A stretch of 64,000 nt of DNA from Plumapathes pennacea (Eukaryota > Cnidaria > Anthozoa > Antipatharia > Myriopathidae). The stretch is taken from NCBI GenBank assembly GCA_964036295.1, contig OZ038465.1:4037167-4101166 (forward strand), read 5' to 3'. Within the stretch, counting starts at the first letter, position 1; each line of letters starts with the position of its first letter. Position numbers and translations under genes: made by a program. The notes beneath the pieces are model-generated. The model was not told the DNA's origin. It saw nothing but the letters and a program-made list of their open reading frames with translations, and made no database searches. Below are positions 22,738-33,696 of the stretch, piece by piece.

Positions 22738-23482
22738 GTTACGATTTGGTCTGTAAGAACAACGCGCTCGCAAAAAACGGGTGACTATGATCCTTAACTA
22801 ATAAGAGGGACACCATTTCAAGTATGTGCTTGTCCGCAAAACGGAGAATAGCGCGATTGAATCGCACAGATCGAGGCTCTGAAAATTCTAACAGATGTTG
22901 TCGCACAAATACGATATCTGTATTTAACCTTGAGGTCAGCACAAACAGACAACAAAGGTAAAATTAAGTCCACAAAGCTTTCTGCAGAATTATCGGCCAT
23001 CAAAGAAAGCCGTGATTCATCTGGCAACTACCTGCAAGTAAAATTTCAAATATCTTTATAATTGAGTGCTCTTTCCTCTTATCTTGTTTACCAGTCTGTA
23101 GATGGAATTTCGTATAAATCCCAAATCTCCAGAAACTGTGATTGGAATTTGAGCGCCTGGGCTATGTTTAGCGTTCTGAAAATCATTTGCAGTATCAAAA
23201 CAGTCAAATCGGATTAAAAGAATTGCTTCCATTGCTGAGCTATTTGTGCTGAAACAAAAACAGACAGCGAAGTAGCTTTCAAGTGAAAGTCCTGTCTGAG
23301 TCTAAGTACTTCCGCACCTCACAACTTCTCGGCCACCACGACGTTTTCTCTTATCTACTGGTGATATCGGCAAAGCGGAAGATCATATTTTTTTTTTAAT
23401 TAATGACCCACTACCAAAAAAGAGTGGTAATGAAATGTATAGGATTACTCAGAAATTGATTTCACGGATGCTTTTCACTAAT
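22738..23482. other. Intergenic, nothing recognised
   Basis: No gene or repeat was seen. Confidence 0.4.
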
Positions 23483-23631
23483 TACAGTGGCACCCCCCGT
23501 TAGTACGGGACGTAAAAGTCTGGCCGTATTAACGGGGTTTTCAGATGAGAAAATAACTGGGCGTTTGTTCCGCGGGACAAAAAATAGTGGCTGTAATAAT
23601 GGGGTGGCCGTAATGCAGGGTTCCACTGTAT
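23483..23631. mobile_element. Tc1/mariner (pogo-like) MITE with TA duplication
   Basis: Ends are TA|CAGTGGCACCCCCC and GGGTTCCACTG|TA, so the 145-bp body (23485-23629) is flanked by TA dinucleotides. CAGTGGAACCC-type termini with a TA target are known from pogo/Tigger-like elements. It has no coding capacity. Confidence 0.65.
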
Positions 23632-23975
23632 TTCTAAATTACAAGTCTGAATGCCCTCTCTAAGTCGAAACTGATCAGAGATCAATTTAGCTCGGCCATT
23701 TTGTTACTGCCACTCTGAACAATATTGATTCTTGGTGAAGGAAAAAAAAGAAGAAGAAATTGTATTTTGCTCCATAGGGTTTTCAGACGAAATTTTGCGT
23801 GGGCAGCAAAATCACAATGAAACAAAAACCTGACTTTCGTAATTCGCTGGAGGAAATCAGAATTTAACAGAAAATTCTAAAAACTCGAAATAAAAGCAGT
23901 TAACAATGCGTGCACGGTTCTTCGTGCCACGAAGGGTAAACATAGCTTGCGAAGCCTTTCAATCAAACTCAGTAC

Positions 23976-24283
23976 ACGCCGATGTACCAGTAAATGTGTT
24001 CCCCCCTAAAAGTGTTCCCCCGGAACACATTTCCTAGTAAATATGTTCCCCCCGGGGAACACGTTTCCTGGGATATGTGCTCCCCCCATCGGAAATATGT
24101 TCCCCCCAAGTTAACATTAGCTGTAATTGTCGTAATTTTGGGCGTCAGAATACCTGACAAGGGCAGGGCACAATTATGCCTTCGGCATGGTCAACGTTTA
24201 CTGGGAGGAACACATTTCCGGATGGGGGAACACATATTCTAGGAAATGTGTTCCGGGGGGAACACATTTCCTGTCACACCGGC
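23976..24283. repeat. Foldback built from GGAAATGTGTTCC-like modules
   Basis: Left end CAGTAAATGTGTTCCCCCC and right end GGGGGGAACACATTTCCTG are inverted. Each flank also contains several smaller copies of the same module in both orientations (left at about 23990-24107, right at about 24207-24272). A unique middle of about 95 bp separates them. Confidence 0.7.
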
Positions 24284-25090
24284 TTTACTCGATCGCCAAT
24301 CTTTATTATTTTACCTTCGAATGTATATAATTCTACTGAATTAGTTTGAAAGTATTGTTTCTGCACATCCTGTCAGTTTATCTAAACAAGGAACACACGA
24401 CGAACAAGTTCTACAATTCAGATTTATTCTGTTTGACTTTGAAATGAACAGCCGTGACAAACTCGGCTCAGACGGTCGTTTCGGCAATCATTGCAATGGA
24501 CAAACCAGTACATTCGGCCTAGTCACAACACTGACATCAATTCTTGGGAGTAAGCAAACTTAGACAGACTATATTGGCGTTGTTATGAAGCTCTTGCAAA
24601 TCCTACTAACCTGCAGAGTTTGACCCCGTGTCGGTCTGTGGCATATTATGTCAAGTGAGCAGTCGCAAAACTAAATATTCACGAACTGTACTGAATAAGT
24701 ATGAATGAACTTGATGGGACACAACTACCGACAAACTTGTTGGGAGCTAGTGGACTGGCATACGACGGCTTGAACTGAAGACTTTCGAACGGTCTTCACG
24801 CCTTCACGGCTTTGAAAAGGATCGAGTTGTTGAACCGCTATCACCCTCACATCGTTCGAGGCTTCGCCAAGAGTAGTTCGCACAGAATAATTCGTAGCTG
24901 ACATATCTAGTACGAGCTTCTCAAGACAACTTCAGGAATTGCATGGTGTTATTTCCTTAGTTTCGCACTCAGAAAACTTGCTGTACTTGCCGGCGTGCGA
25001 TCGCTGCTTTCTCTTTGTGCTTACATGCAGTTGTGCGCATGCTCCACAGGTAAAATGCGATTGTTGACGTCAGCATATGGCAAAAAAGTA
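24284..25090. other. Intergenic, nothing recognised
   Basis: No coding region or repeat family was recognised. Confidence 0.4.
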
Positions 25091-26410
25091 CGGTTAGCAC
25101 TCGTTCACACGCTTCAAAAGGAGGTTCATTAAATATTCATGCTGAATCTCATTAGCATTCAGGTCACGCGGCAGCCATGATGTGATGCGTGATGGCGGTG
25201 TCTTCCGACAGCTCAACGCTACCTCGTAAGTTGCAGAAGTCGACTTATCGTATATTGTTCAATTGAAAAGCACAGTGTAAGGGCGGACGGACAGACAGAC
25301 AGTTGAACCTCGACGGACAACTTCGTTTCATGAAAGACCTCCTTTTGAGTGTTGTGACTAATGCCGAACTTGCCGCTGGGCACTTGTTCACACGCCTCAA
25401 ATGGAGGTTCGCCACAATTTAATGTCCTGTTCACTGTACGTGTTCAGTTTGAACGACCACGCTTTTTGATAGAAACACTATTTACATTGACGTGGAGTTT
25501 CTCTCCAAGAATTAGGAATGGACCCCAGAAAATGGGATCTGCTCATCTCTCCACTGTACCTTATGTGGCTTCTTAGCAGGATCTGATGTAATATGAACCC
25601 AAGAGACAAGTAAATATTTTTTCAATATTTCCTTTATTGCTGAATTATTTTTATTGTTTTCAATAAAAATACATGGAAAAAATGAGTATGAATGTGAGAT
25701 AGGGGGAGGAAGAGGAATGGGGGTGGAGGGAAGGGTAGAAGTGAGGTGAGGTTCTCAGTGTTGGCTGCAGGGATGTTCTTCAGGTCTCAAGCCATTCAAT
25801 ACTGGATACAACAACACACGTTTAAAATTTACTTTACATAAAGCTGCTCTGGAAAAAACACCCGATGAAATATGATCAATGCCAAGCGGTCATGTGATAC
25901 GATGGTGACATGATACCGGAAATTTCACTATCTTGGGCTTCTAATCTTTAGATCTTCCTTTTGCGTTTTCAGTCAGAAGTGTACTCAGTCACCAATCCTG
26001 CCGAAGTTTTTATCTGAACGGACGTAACAGAATCTGCTCGAAGTTCTTGTCTCGAACGCTTCAATTTTCTCTTTTGCTTCCTCTGCGGTATCCACGTGTA
26101 GTGTCTGAGCCATGTTTTGAGAAAGCGCGCGAAGACCCGCGTAAGCTGAGGCCACATTTAAGTTATTTAATCAGTCGTTAATTGCGATGAAGTGTACTTT
26201 TTATTTAAACCAGTTCATGGCACTCAGTCTCCGTTGCTTCGATATGCCCAAAATGTTTTATTTTGAACTTGAACTGCACGTAGAAAATTCCCTTTGGCCC
26301 TTGATGGGCTTGATCCCTTGACCTCCGTGTGAGGCGTGTGAACGAGTGCTTAGCGGCGAGTTCGGCATTAGTCACAACACTCAGAAGGAGGTCTGTCGTG
26401 AAACGATCGT
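25091..26410. repeat. Inverted and direct copies of one short repeat
   Basis: The block at about 25331-25412 (GACCTCCTTTTGAGTGTTGT, then ATGCCGAACTTGCCGCT, then GTTCACACGCCTCAAATGGA) reappears in reverse complement at about 26307-26402. A third short piece lies at about 25095-25130. The DNA between has no recognised gene. It may be one composite foldback element of about 1.1 kb. Confidence 0.6.
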
Positions 26411-26715
26411 GGGGACTTTAAAGGGCCCTCTCAGGCACTTCCGTTTTGTTTACACAAAGAAATACGGAAAAAAAAAAAAAGAAAAAAAAAAAAAAAAAAG
26501 AAAAGAAAATCTCTTACCACTCCGACCATGAAAAAGACTTACAGAAATCAAAGCGATATAATTGATCCTCTGAGAGCTGGTCACACGGTAATAACAAACG
26601 CAAGAGAATGGGAAAGTTTCCATTGTCTTGCGCTTGCGTTTGCACTTGCTTCAGTTTTACCGCGTGAACCGGTAGCGTTTGCGCTTAATACTTTTTTGTG
26701 TCCACAAGCCTTACA
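26411..26715. other. Short spacer with poly(A)-rich tract
   Basis: Contains an A-rich tract (about 26467-26508). This is the 3' flank of receptor E. Confidence 0.5.
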
Positions 26716-27765
26716 TCACCACCTGGTCAAGAAGTGCCACTTGAGCCTTCTAAAGTCTGGACTCATCCTAGCAAAAATCACGGGGTTCACGACACTGTTA
26801 GTATAGGTAAAGAGCCAGCATGTAATGAACGCCATGGACAGTTTGGAGTCTGTCATTGCGTCTCCATGAAATACAGCCCAAAGCCAAATCACTTGGTTGG
26901 GAAACGTGAAGATGGCAAAAACAATGACGATCACGATGAACATTTTCGTTGCCCGTTTGTTAGCATCGTTTGAAGCTCCTCTCGAAAGCCGGTTCACCCA
27001 TCTCAGGCTCCAGGTGTGTGAGTTAGTCGAGCTCTTGAACTCCAAACGAGGAGAATCTTTCACCTCGTCCGTATCGGCAATTTTCTCCAGGTAAGTCCTA
27101 TCTGACACCATGTAAAGATTTTTCAGGGCGCGGCTGTACATGAAAATCATAAACAGTAGCGGGAGACAGTACTGGACCAAAAACAACAGGAAAGTGTACA
27201 GTTTCTTGTAGATATCGAGCGGCCAGATCTCTATGCACACGCCATTTTCAAGGTGCAGAACACTTATGTATGGCGAGACGACAACCAGTGAAATCGCGTA
27301 GACAGAAACAATCAATACCTTGACTTGGCCCTTAGTCAGACGACTCTTAAACGGATGCATAATGTGACGGTACCTTTCCAGCGAAATCACTGCCAAAATC
27401 AAGGCAGAAGAAGTGCTACTCAGTGTCGCCATTGGATAGAGTATCTTGCAGCCAAAGGAACCGTATAACCAATGACCAGTCTGCTGCACGGCGAAGTCAA
27501 ACGGGATGCCAACGAGGGGAGCCAAGAAGTCGCAGGCAGCCAAGTTCATGATGAGCAAATATGACGCAGTTCGCATTCGCCTGTTGCACGAAATGATGAA
27601 AATAACCATGCCATTCCCAAGGAGACTGCACAGCAGAATCAGAGCGTACAAAGAAATCGCTGTCACAGTAAAATAAAATGGCTGTGCTCCATCAGGTTCT
27701 GCTGTGATCGTCCAAGGAGTAGTACTGTTGGCACTAGGTGTTTTCAAGTCAAGTGTCCCATTCAT
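26716..27765 (-). CDS. Class A GPCR 'E', tailless, pair with F
   Basis: A single-exon gene of 349 residues. Sequons are at N2 and N13. Landmarks are N51 (TM1), D79 in MNLAACDFLAP, Cys106, ERYR (130-133) in place of DRYR, Cys177 with IEIWP in the second extracellular loop, P202 (TM5), Thr287 at the toggle position in FAIFTFPNQVIWLW, and NPVIF (327-331). The protein stops right after helix 8 (MSPDFRRLKWHFLTRW), so the long cytoplasmic tail and the terminal PDZ-like motif of A-D and G are absent. The third loop is about 60 residues. It should still fold as a receptor, but coupling and trafficking may differ. A short downstream exon cannot be excluded, since AG|GTGG occurs at the very end. Confidence 0.92.
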   Translation of the reverse strand: MNGTLDLKTPSANSTTPWTITAEPDGAQPFYFTVTAISLYALILLCSLLGNGMVIFIISCNRRMRTASYLLIMNLAACDFLAPLVGIPFDFAVQQTGHWLYGSFGCKILYPMATLSSTSSALILAVISLERYRHIMHPFKSRLTKGQVKVLIVSVYAISLVVVSPYISVLHLENGVCIEIWPLDIYKKLYTFLLFLVQYCLPLLFMIFMYSRALKNLYMVSDRTYLEKIADTDEVKDSPRLEFKSSTNSHTWSLRWVNRLSRGASNDANKRATKMFIVIVIVFAIFTFPNQVIWLWAVFHGDAMTDSKLSMAFITCWLFTYTNSVVNPVIFARMSPDFRRLKWHFLTRW

Positions 27766-28563
27766 GTTTAGTTGATGGTGCTCTTATAGCTCGACTTTCG
27801 CTTCCTTAGAAGTGTTGTTTCCTTGTTACCAAAATACTATGAAAAACAGATCAAGTGTGTAATTAGAGGCTGAACTATGTGCGTTTCTTCGTTGTAGCTT
27901 TGGCACTTTGCCGGGCTGAGTAAACCTGGCAGACCAACTTATGCTAAGTGATCTTTTGTCAAATGTCGGCGAGCTAAATATATCAATCTTTCTAATAATA
28001 CGCGTTCCACCCGTCCGTCTACGCTCTTTCCCAGGCCTCATCTATGACGTCAAATGGCTTTTATGCCAAGCACAGTTCTTTTCGCAGTCGGAAATGAGTT
28101 TGGAAACAAGATAAGCTGTCAGGTTACTGGATGTGGAACTAATATGGCCGGACGTAAGAATAAGCAAGAGATTTTGATTTCGATTTATCGCCAAATTGTG
28201 CAATCGTATGGTGACGGGATGATGCAATTTTTTCGCAACTCAACCAGCTTGCAAAAAAAAAAAAAAAAAAAAAAAAAAACATAAATAATACCGTTCGCCG
28301 TGGTTAGGGTTGCCCGGGCTCCAAGCCAGTTTGGGGAGCGGGGAGGTGAGGTGTCACTGTCACATGCAAGAGGCACGAAACTTGATGTTGTCCCCATATT
28401 TTTGGCCAATATTGTAGCTTGGGATGTCAGCAGCACTTGAGCCTTTATTTCCCCGTGACGCAAATGAGCTTAGTTCATTCGAATATAACAACTCGAACAG
28501 TGCCAATAATTGCAAATCGAACTTTATAATAAGTGAACACAACAAAACAACGTGATGGTGGCC

Positions 28564-28599
<36 letters not shown>

Positions 28600-30454
28600 T
28601 GGTGATGGTGGCTTAGTCGAGTATACTAATTTATTAGATAAGGTTAAATATTTGACAAAGCGGCGAACATAAAAGGGATCTCAAAGTGTCTCGGCTACGA
28701 GAAGTATACTATGGAAAATACGACATGTATCATCAAATACTTTGTCTATCATTGTTTTGCAAAATAAACTTTGTTGCTCGAGATGGGCTAAACGTAATCT
28801 AGTGTTCGACACTTGACCTACGATATATTTTCGCGAAACACACGATTTGGATAGAATCCCACTCAAATTCCTCTTTGCCTGGGCTGCCTTACTTGGACTC
28901 AATGATGCAAGGCGTAAACCTCATGAATCGGAAAGGTCGGTCGGAGCTGCCAAACAACGTCTAGTATTTCGGTGTTGGCTTTGTTAAATTCGACGTAACT
29001 TTCGTACATCGACCTCAAGTTTCGTGGTCGCGGACACGAATCAAATCTGTCAAAAACAATTTAATTGATCCAAACCTCGATCTTTTATGAACTTCAGTCC
29101 CCAATTAGGATCAGTGAATAAGGGCTCGATGCTTTTAAAATTAGATTGCGCCCATTGAAGAACAACTACACGCAAAAGGCGCGCCCCACGCAAAAGGTTT
29201 TTCTGATGTAGGAATTCACTTCTCGTTAAGCCTGACTCATGGCATACTAAGACCGCGTTGCTTTGACGAAACAGGGTGAACTGAGACTGTTTCCTGACCT
29301 GTATCAAGCCATCCAATTGTTGTTCATATCAAGGTGCTGAGTGGCTTCAAAAGCCGCAGTGCATTTTTTAGTCTCGCAAATCTGATACTGAATCAAGTGT
29401 CGACTGGGGTAGGAAAATTCAACGGGATCAGGTTGTGTGTGCAATGACCAGCGATAACTTAAAAGCGGCGATTTGGGTTACTACTCCGTCATGGAATAGA
29501 ATAATATAAAAATTATATAAGTTCGCCTACCGTATATCAGCCGAATCAATTTGTCTCGATCCTCGAGCAAATATTCAGTCATATCAACTTTTGCTTTGAT
29601 ATGACTGAAGTGAGTGATGAATTTTACAGTAGGACTACTATTCACTTGAGCAATCTCTTCACAACCGCTAGCTGTTCATACTCTCAAAAGCTGGTTTCCG
29701 CAGTAAGTAAACTGTACGGATATTTTAAGAACGCATAATGACTAATTTAGAATACTGTGCCACAAGATTTAGCACCTTACCAAATGCAGTTCTCAGCAAT
29801 CGATCCCCACCAAAAGTCGAATAATCCATCGTATAGGGTGACGCGGTCTCCTCCAATGCGGGCTTCCTGCGGAACAGTTTATCGATTCTCTAAACGAGAG
29901 TAGTACAGTACTGTATATCATGTTTGTTTGAAGGTTAATTGGCACAATTCCAGCATGCGCTTAGTATGTAAACCTATAGTCTTGGTTTCGTTTACACAAA
30001 CTGTTTCGATGTTTCTTGTAGTTCCAGATATGTTCGAACACACGGCACGGCCAATCGGGAAATATGGCAGATCTGGCAAGAACTCAATGGCGCCGACTGA
30101 ACGTGCAGATATTCAACTCTCAAATACACAATAGACTACTATAGGCGGTGGGGTCACTATGGCAATATATTTAATTGCGGTTGATTTCGCAAACCATGTT
30201 ATTTGGTGTTTTGTTGGTTGTTTCACCAACTTCCAAGTTCTCACATTTTATAACTGTGGACCAATAAATACTAGGTAACTGTTTTCGACCAAGAACACTG
30301 AGCTCCGACCACAGCTAATCGCGGTGTTTCAAATGGTCTAATCTGTACTGATTGGGGCCGACTATATTTTAATTAGCAAAGTGTCTGATACAGATTAAGT
30401 TAGTCTAAGGCTATACCTGGGTGTCATGGTAATTTGCATAACGAGCTTAAGCAC
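27766..30454. other. Intergenic with poly(A) tract and (GAT)n
   Basis: Contains an A homopolymer (about 28252-28279), a (GAT)n/(ATG)n microsatellite (about 28565-28611) and a small hairpin (29574-29609, arms TTCAGTCATATCAA and TTGATATGACTGAA). No gene was recognised. Confidence 0.5.
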
Positions 30455-30699
30455 CAGGGCCCGGTTTTTCGAAAGCCGATTAAGCTAATCCAGGATTAAC
30501 GAAATCCTTTCTGACGACCTCTCTGCCGATAAAATGCAGGGTTTTGTTCAAATATGGATTAAAAAGCTTGTTTTAACTGAATACATATCAAGGAAATCGT
30601 TGCAGGACAAAATCTTCACATTTTCAGGCTTATAAATGACAAGAAAGTTTACACCTAATCCACGATTATCCTAATCGTGCTTTGAAAAACCGGGCCCAG
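30455..30699. mobile_element. MITE-like element with CAGGGCCCGG termini
   Basis: It begins CAGGGCCCGGTTTTTCGAAA and ends CTTTGAAAAACCGGGCCCAG. The interior holds ATTAAGCTAATCC and GATTATCCTAATCG. It shares interior words with the element at 4878-5111. It has no coding capacity. Confidence 0.75.
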
Positions 30700-30824
30700 G
30701 ACGGGAGAGGACGACGGCAACGTCGGTGAAACAATAAACTCATTGCAGAAGACAAAAGGCGCACGTGAATATGTGAAATTGACATGATCTCGGGTCGTCA
30801 TGCTCTCGCGTGCGACTCCAAATT

Positions 30825-31231
30825 GGCCGTTTTTATACTACAGACGACTAATTCGTCTCAGACGCATTAGTCGTCTCGGACGACTAATTCGTCTAGTATA
30901 AAAACGGAAAAAAAGGGCAGACGCACTTAAATTCTTATGCGTCTGTTAAGTGCGACTGAAAGACGCACTTAACAGTCGTCCAATTCGTCTCAGACGAAAA
31001 ATGCGTCTAGCATAAAAACGAGTCGAACTTAACTGGAGACCAGAAGTGTATGTTTCAGTATCAAATTGAGATATTTGACAGTTTCAAGATGGCGGCACGA
31101 GGGAAGAAATCTCGGCAAAAAAGCAGCGTGCATGGAGTGAGTTCCCCGACTCGTTTTTATACCAGTCGAACTTAACAATCAGACGACTAATGCGTCTGGA
31201 CGAATTAGTCGTCTGTAGTATAAAAACGGCC
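30825..31231. mobile_element. Foldback element carrying a first-exon-like segment
   Basis: The 407-bp element starts GGCCGTTTTTATACTACAGA and ends with its reverse complement; ATT stands on both outer sides. Inside are many copies of AGACGAATTAGTCG-like words in both orientations, near each end. Between the arms (about 31040-31150) is a non-repetitive piece with an ATG at 31089. It is followed by 16 basic codons (MAARGKKSRQKSSVHG) and then GTGAGT at 31137, which resembles a first coding exon and donor. It could be a deletion derivative of a larger DNA transposon. Confidence 0.7.
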
Positions 31232-31651
31232 ATTCTTCTTTTTTATGCTGTTGTCAGGACGTGGAAGACATTTTGAGAAATTACGACAATCGTTCTTCTT
31301 AGTAGGAGACGATGAAATGAAAGCAATAAAACTTCGGCAAAAACGGAACAAATTTGAGCAAACTAAGAATAGGCAAAGTTACAAAGACATAAGGATTACA
31401 GAGACACTCTTTTCTGGGTTCCTCGCGTTGCCGTCGCCGTCCTAATTTGCTTAAGCTCCCTATTTTAGTCGGTCGTCAAACAACGTTAGACAAATAATAC
31501 AGCTGAAACTTGCGTACCTTCTTTTTGCTGCTTTCGTAATACATTCTACTTAACAGGAAGAGAGCACTTCAATCTGTTTAACAACATTAATATTATCTTA
31601 CAGTAATTTATATTCGTCCAATCACTGGCTATGTTCCCTTCGTCACAGACC

Positions 31652-31677
31652 GCAGGCCTTCGAAAAGGCCTGCGGTG
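31652..31677. repeat. Small hairpin
   Basis: CCGCAGGCCTT and AAGGCCTGCGG are perfect inverted arms with CGAA between them. The role is unknown. Confidence 0.6.
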
Positions 31678-31742
31678 GACTCGCCTGTAACAAAGTCATA
31701 GCTCGCCTGATGCAAATTAACGTTAGATTTAATATAGCTAGT

Positions 31743-31862
31743 GCCCGGGTCAAACGCCGTACTTCACATGAGTCGAACTAAATGCAAATTAGCTCAAACA
31801 ATGGATTTTGCTCATTTTGCATTGAGTTCGCGGCCCATGTAAAGTACGGCGTTTGACCCGGG
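31743..31862. repeat. 120-bp inverted-repeat element beside receptor F
   Basis: Arms GCCCGGGTCAAACGCCGTAC (left) and GTACGGCGTTTGACCCGGGC (right) are perfect at the ends and less so inward (ATGAGTCGAACT-AATGCAAA against TTTGCATTGAGTTCG). It ends 25 bp from the stop codon of receptor F, so it may be transcribed as part of that gene's 3' UTR. Confidence 0.75.
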
Positions 31863-31887
31863 CCTGACTCTTTATGAGTACGTCATG

Positions 31888-32955
31888 CTACTTGGTCAAG
31901 GAGTACCACCTGAGTCTTCTGAACTCTGGACTCATCCGAGTAATAATGACGGGGTTCATGACACTGTTAGCATAGCTAAAGAGCGAGCATGTAATAAATG
32001 GCACACTGTACACTTCGGAGCCTGCCATGTTCATTGGGTCTGCAAAAAATACAGCCCAAAGCCAAATCACTTGGTTGGGAAACGTGAAGATGGCAAAAAC
32101 AATGACGATCGTGACAAACATTCTTGTTGCCCGTCGGTTTGCATCGTTTGAAGCTCTTCTGCTTTTGTTCATCCATCTCAGGCTCCAGTGATGAGAATTG
32201 GCTGAGGTTTTAAGTCGCAGTTCAGGAGATTGTTCAGTCAAGAATACTTCTCTGTCGGCGATTTTCTCCAGATAAGTCATATCTGAGACCGCGTAAAGAT
32301 TTTTCAGGGCGCGGCTGTACATGTAAATCATAAACAGTAGCGGGAGACAGTACTGGACCAAAAACAACAGGAAAGTGTACAGTTTCTTGCAGATATCGAG
32401 CGGCCAGATCTCTATGCACACGCCATTTTCAAGATGCAGAACACTTATGTATGGCGAGACAATAACCAGTGAAATCGCGTAGACAGAAACGATCAATACT
32501 TTCACTTGGCCCTTGGTCAGACGACTCTTAAACGGATGCATGATGTGACGGAACCTGTCCAGTGAGATCACTGCCAAAATCAAGGCAGAAGAAGTGCTAC
32601 TCAGTGTCGTCATTGGATAGAGTATCTTGCAGCCAAAGGAACCGTATAACCAATGACCAGTCTGCTGCACGGCGAAGTCAAACGGGATGCCAACGAGTGG
32701 AGTCAAGAAGTCGCAGGCAGCCAAGTTCATGATGAGCAAATATGACGCAGTTCGCATTCGCTTGTTGCACGCAATGATGAAAATAACCATGCCATTCCCA
32801 AGGAGACTGCACAGCAGAATCAGAGCGTACAAAGAAATCTTTGTTATACTAAAATACAATGGTTGTGTTCCATAAGGCTTGCCTTTTATGGCTGGAATCA
32901 GCAGTGGGCTACTATTAAGACGATGTGTTCCTTGGTCGACTTGCGTCCCATTCAT
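31888..32955 (-). CDS. Class A GPCR 'F', tailless, altered DRY and NPxxY
   Basis: A single-exon gene of 355 residues. Sequons are at N2 and N14. It is closely related to E from TM1 to TM5 (11 differences in roughly 195 residues) but differs more at both ends. It keeps the TM2 Asp, the TM3 and second-loop cysteines (CIEIWP) and TM6 FAIFTFPNQVIWLW. DRY has become DRFR (133-136), and NPxxY has become NPVII (334-338), without an aromatic residue. It stops after helix 8 (FRRLRWYSLTK), with no cytoplasmic tail and no PDZ-like end. The frame is intact, so it is treated as a gene. The two motif changes leave open weakened signalling. Confidence 0.9.
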   Translation of the reverse strand: MNGTQVDQGTHRLNSSPLLIPAIKGKPYGTQPLYFSITKISLYALILLCSLLGNGMVIFIIACNKRMRTASYLLIMNLAACDFLTPLVGIPFDFAVQQTGHWLYGSFGCKILYPMTTLSSTSSALILAVISLDRFRHIMHPFKSRLTKGQVKVLIVSVYAISLVIVSPYISVLHLENGVCIEIWPLDICKKLYTFLLFLVQYCLPLLFMIYMYSRALKNLYAVSDMTYLEKIADREVFLTEQSPELRLKTSANSHHWSLRWMNKSRRASNDANRRATRMFVTIVIVFAIFTFPNQVIWLWAVFFADPMNMAGSEVYSVPFITCSLFSYANSVMNPVIITRMSPEFRRLRWYSLTK

Positions 32956-33237
32956 TTTGAGTCGTTTCAGCTCAAATCGTCCAGATTTCTCAGATGCTGA
33001 TACGTTTGCTACTTAATTTATAAGAAAGCCGAAGCAATTAATAATAGCCGTGTTACGTTAGTCGAATAAAAGTGTTCAGTATTGTACTTGACGGTTCCTT
33101 TCTCGTAACACTTCAGCTCAATGAATGTGGGCAGTTCAAAGGTGCCGATACTATGCGCCAAGTGTCGCCGGAAAAGCTAAACTGGGTCACAATATACATT
33201 ATACAATCCGAGGCCAGAATGACTGTATTTTTTGAAA

Positions 33238-33269
<32 letters not shown>

Positions 33270-33382
33270 ACAAAAAACAAAGAACAAAACAAAACAAACA
33301 AACAAACAAAGCTTACTAAAAATCAGTAACACACTAAATTTCTAAAAATCAGTAATACACACTAGTTAGACTACTAAAATTA
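32956..33382. other. 5' flank of receptor F with AAAAC microsatellite
   Basis: An A-rich (AAAAC)n/(AAAC)n tract covers about 33232-33310. No gene was seen. Confidence 0.5.
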
Positions 33383-33500
33383 GTCAAATTGTCCGGTGTT
33401 AAAACTATCTCTCCAGCAAATAATACCGACAGTATTTTGATTTACTGCTCCTAGACACGTTCATCACACACTCGGCACCACATCACTCAATCAACATATC
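33383..33500. repeat. Dispersed repeat, copy 1
   Basis: GGTGTTAAAACTATCT, CCAGC, AATACCGACAG and TTTTGATTTACTGCT occur here and again in the same order at about 36358-36480. Confidence 0.6.
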
Positions 33501-33696
33501 GTTACGTGATGTGCAGATGCCCGAGAGTCACGACTTCCGCGGTACCTCACGGACCCGCCTTGTTGAGCAATCACATGCTTGCAATATTAACTCATCCACT
33601 GACATGCATTACAACATGTGTTTCCATCATTACTGTACGTTCGATAAAATACGATCGTTGGACAGTCCGAGTTTGTGTCAAAATTGGGAAGATTAC

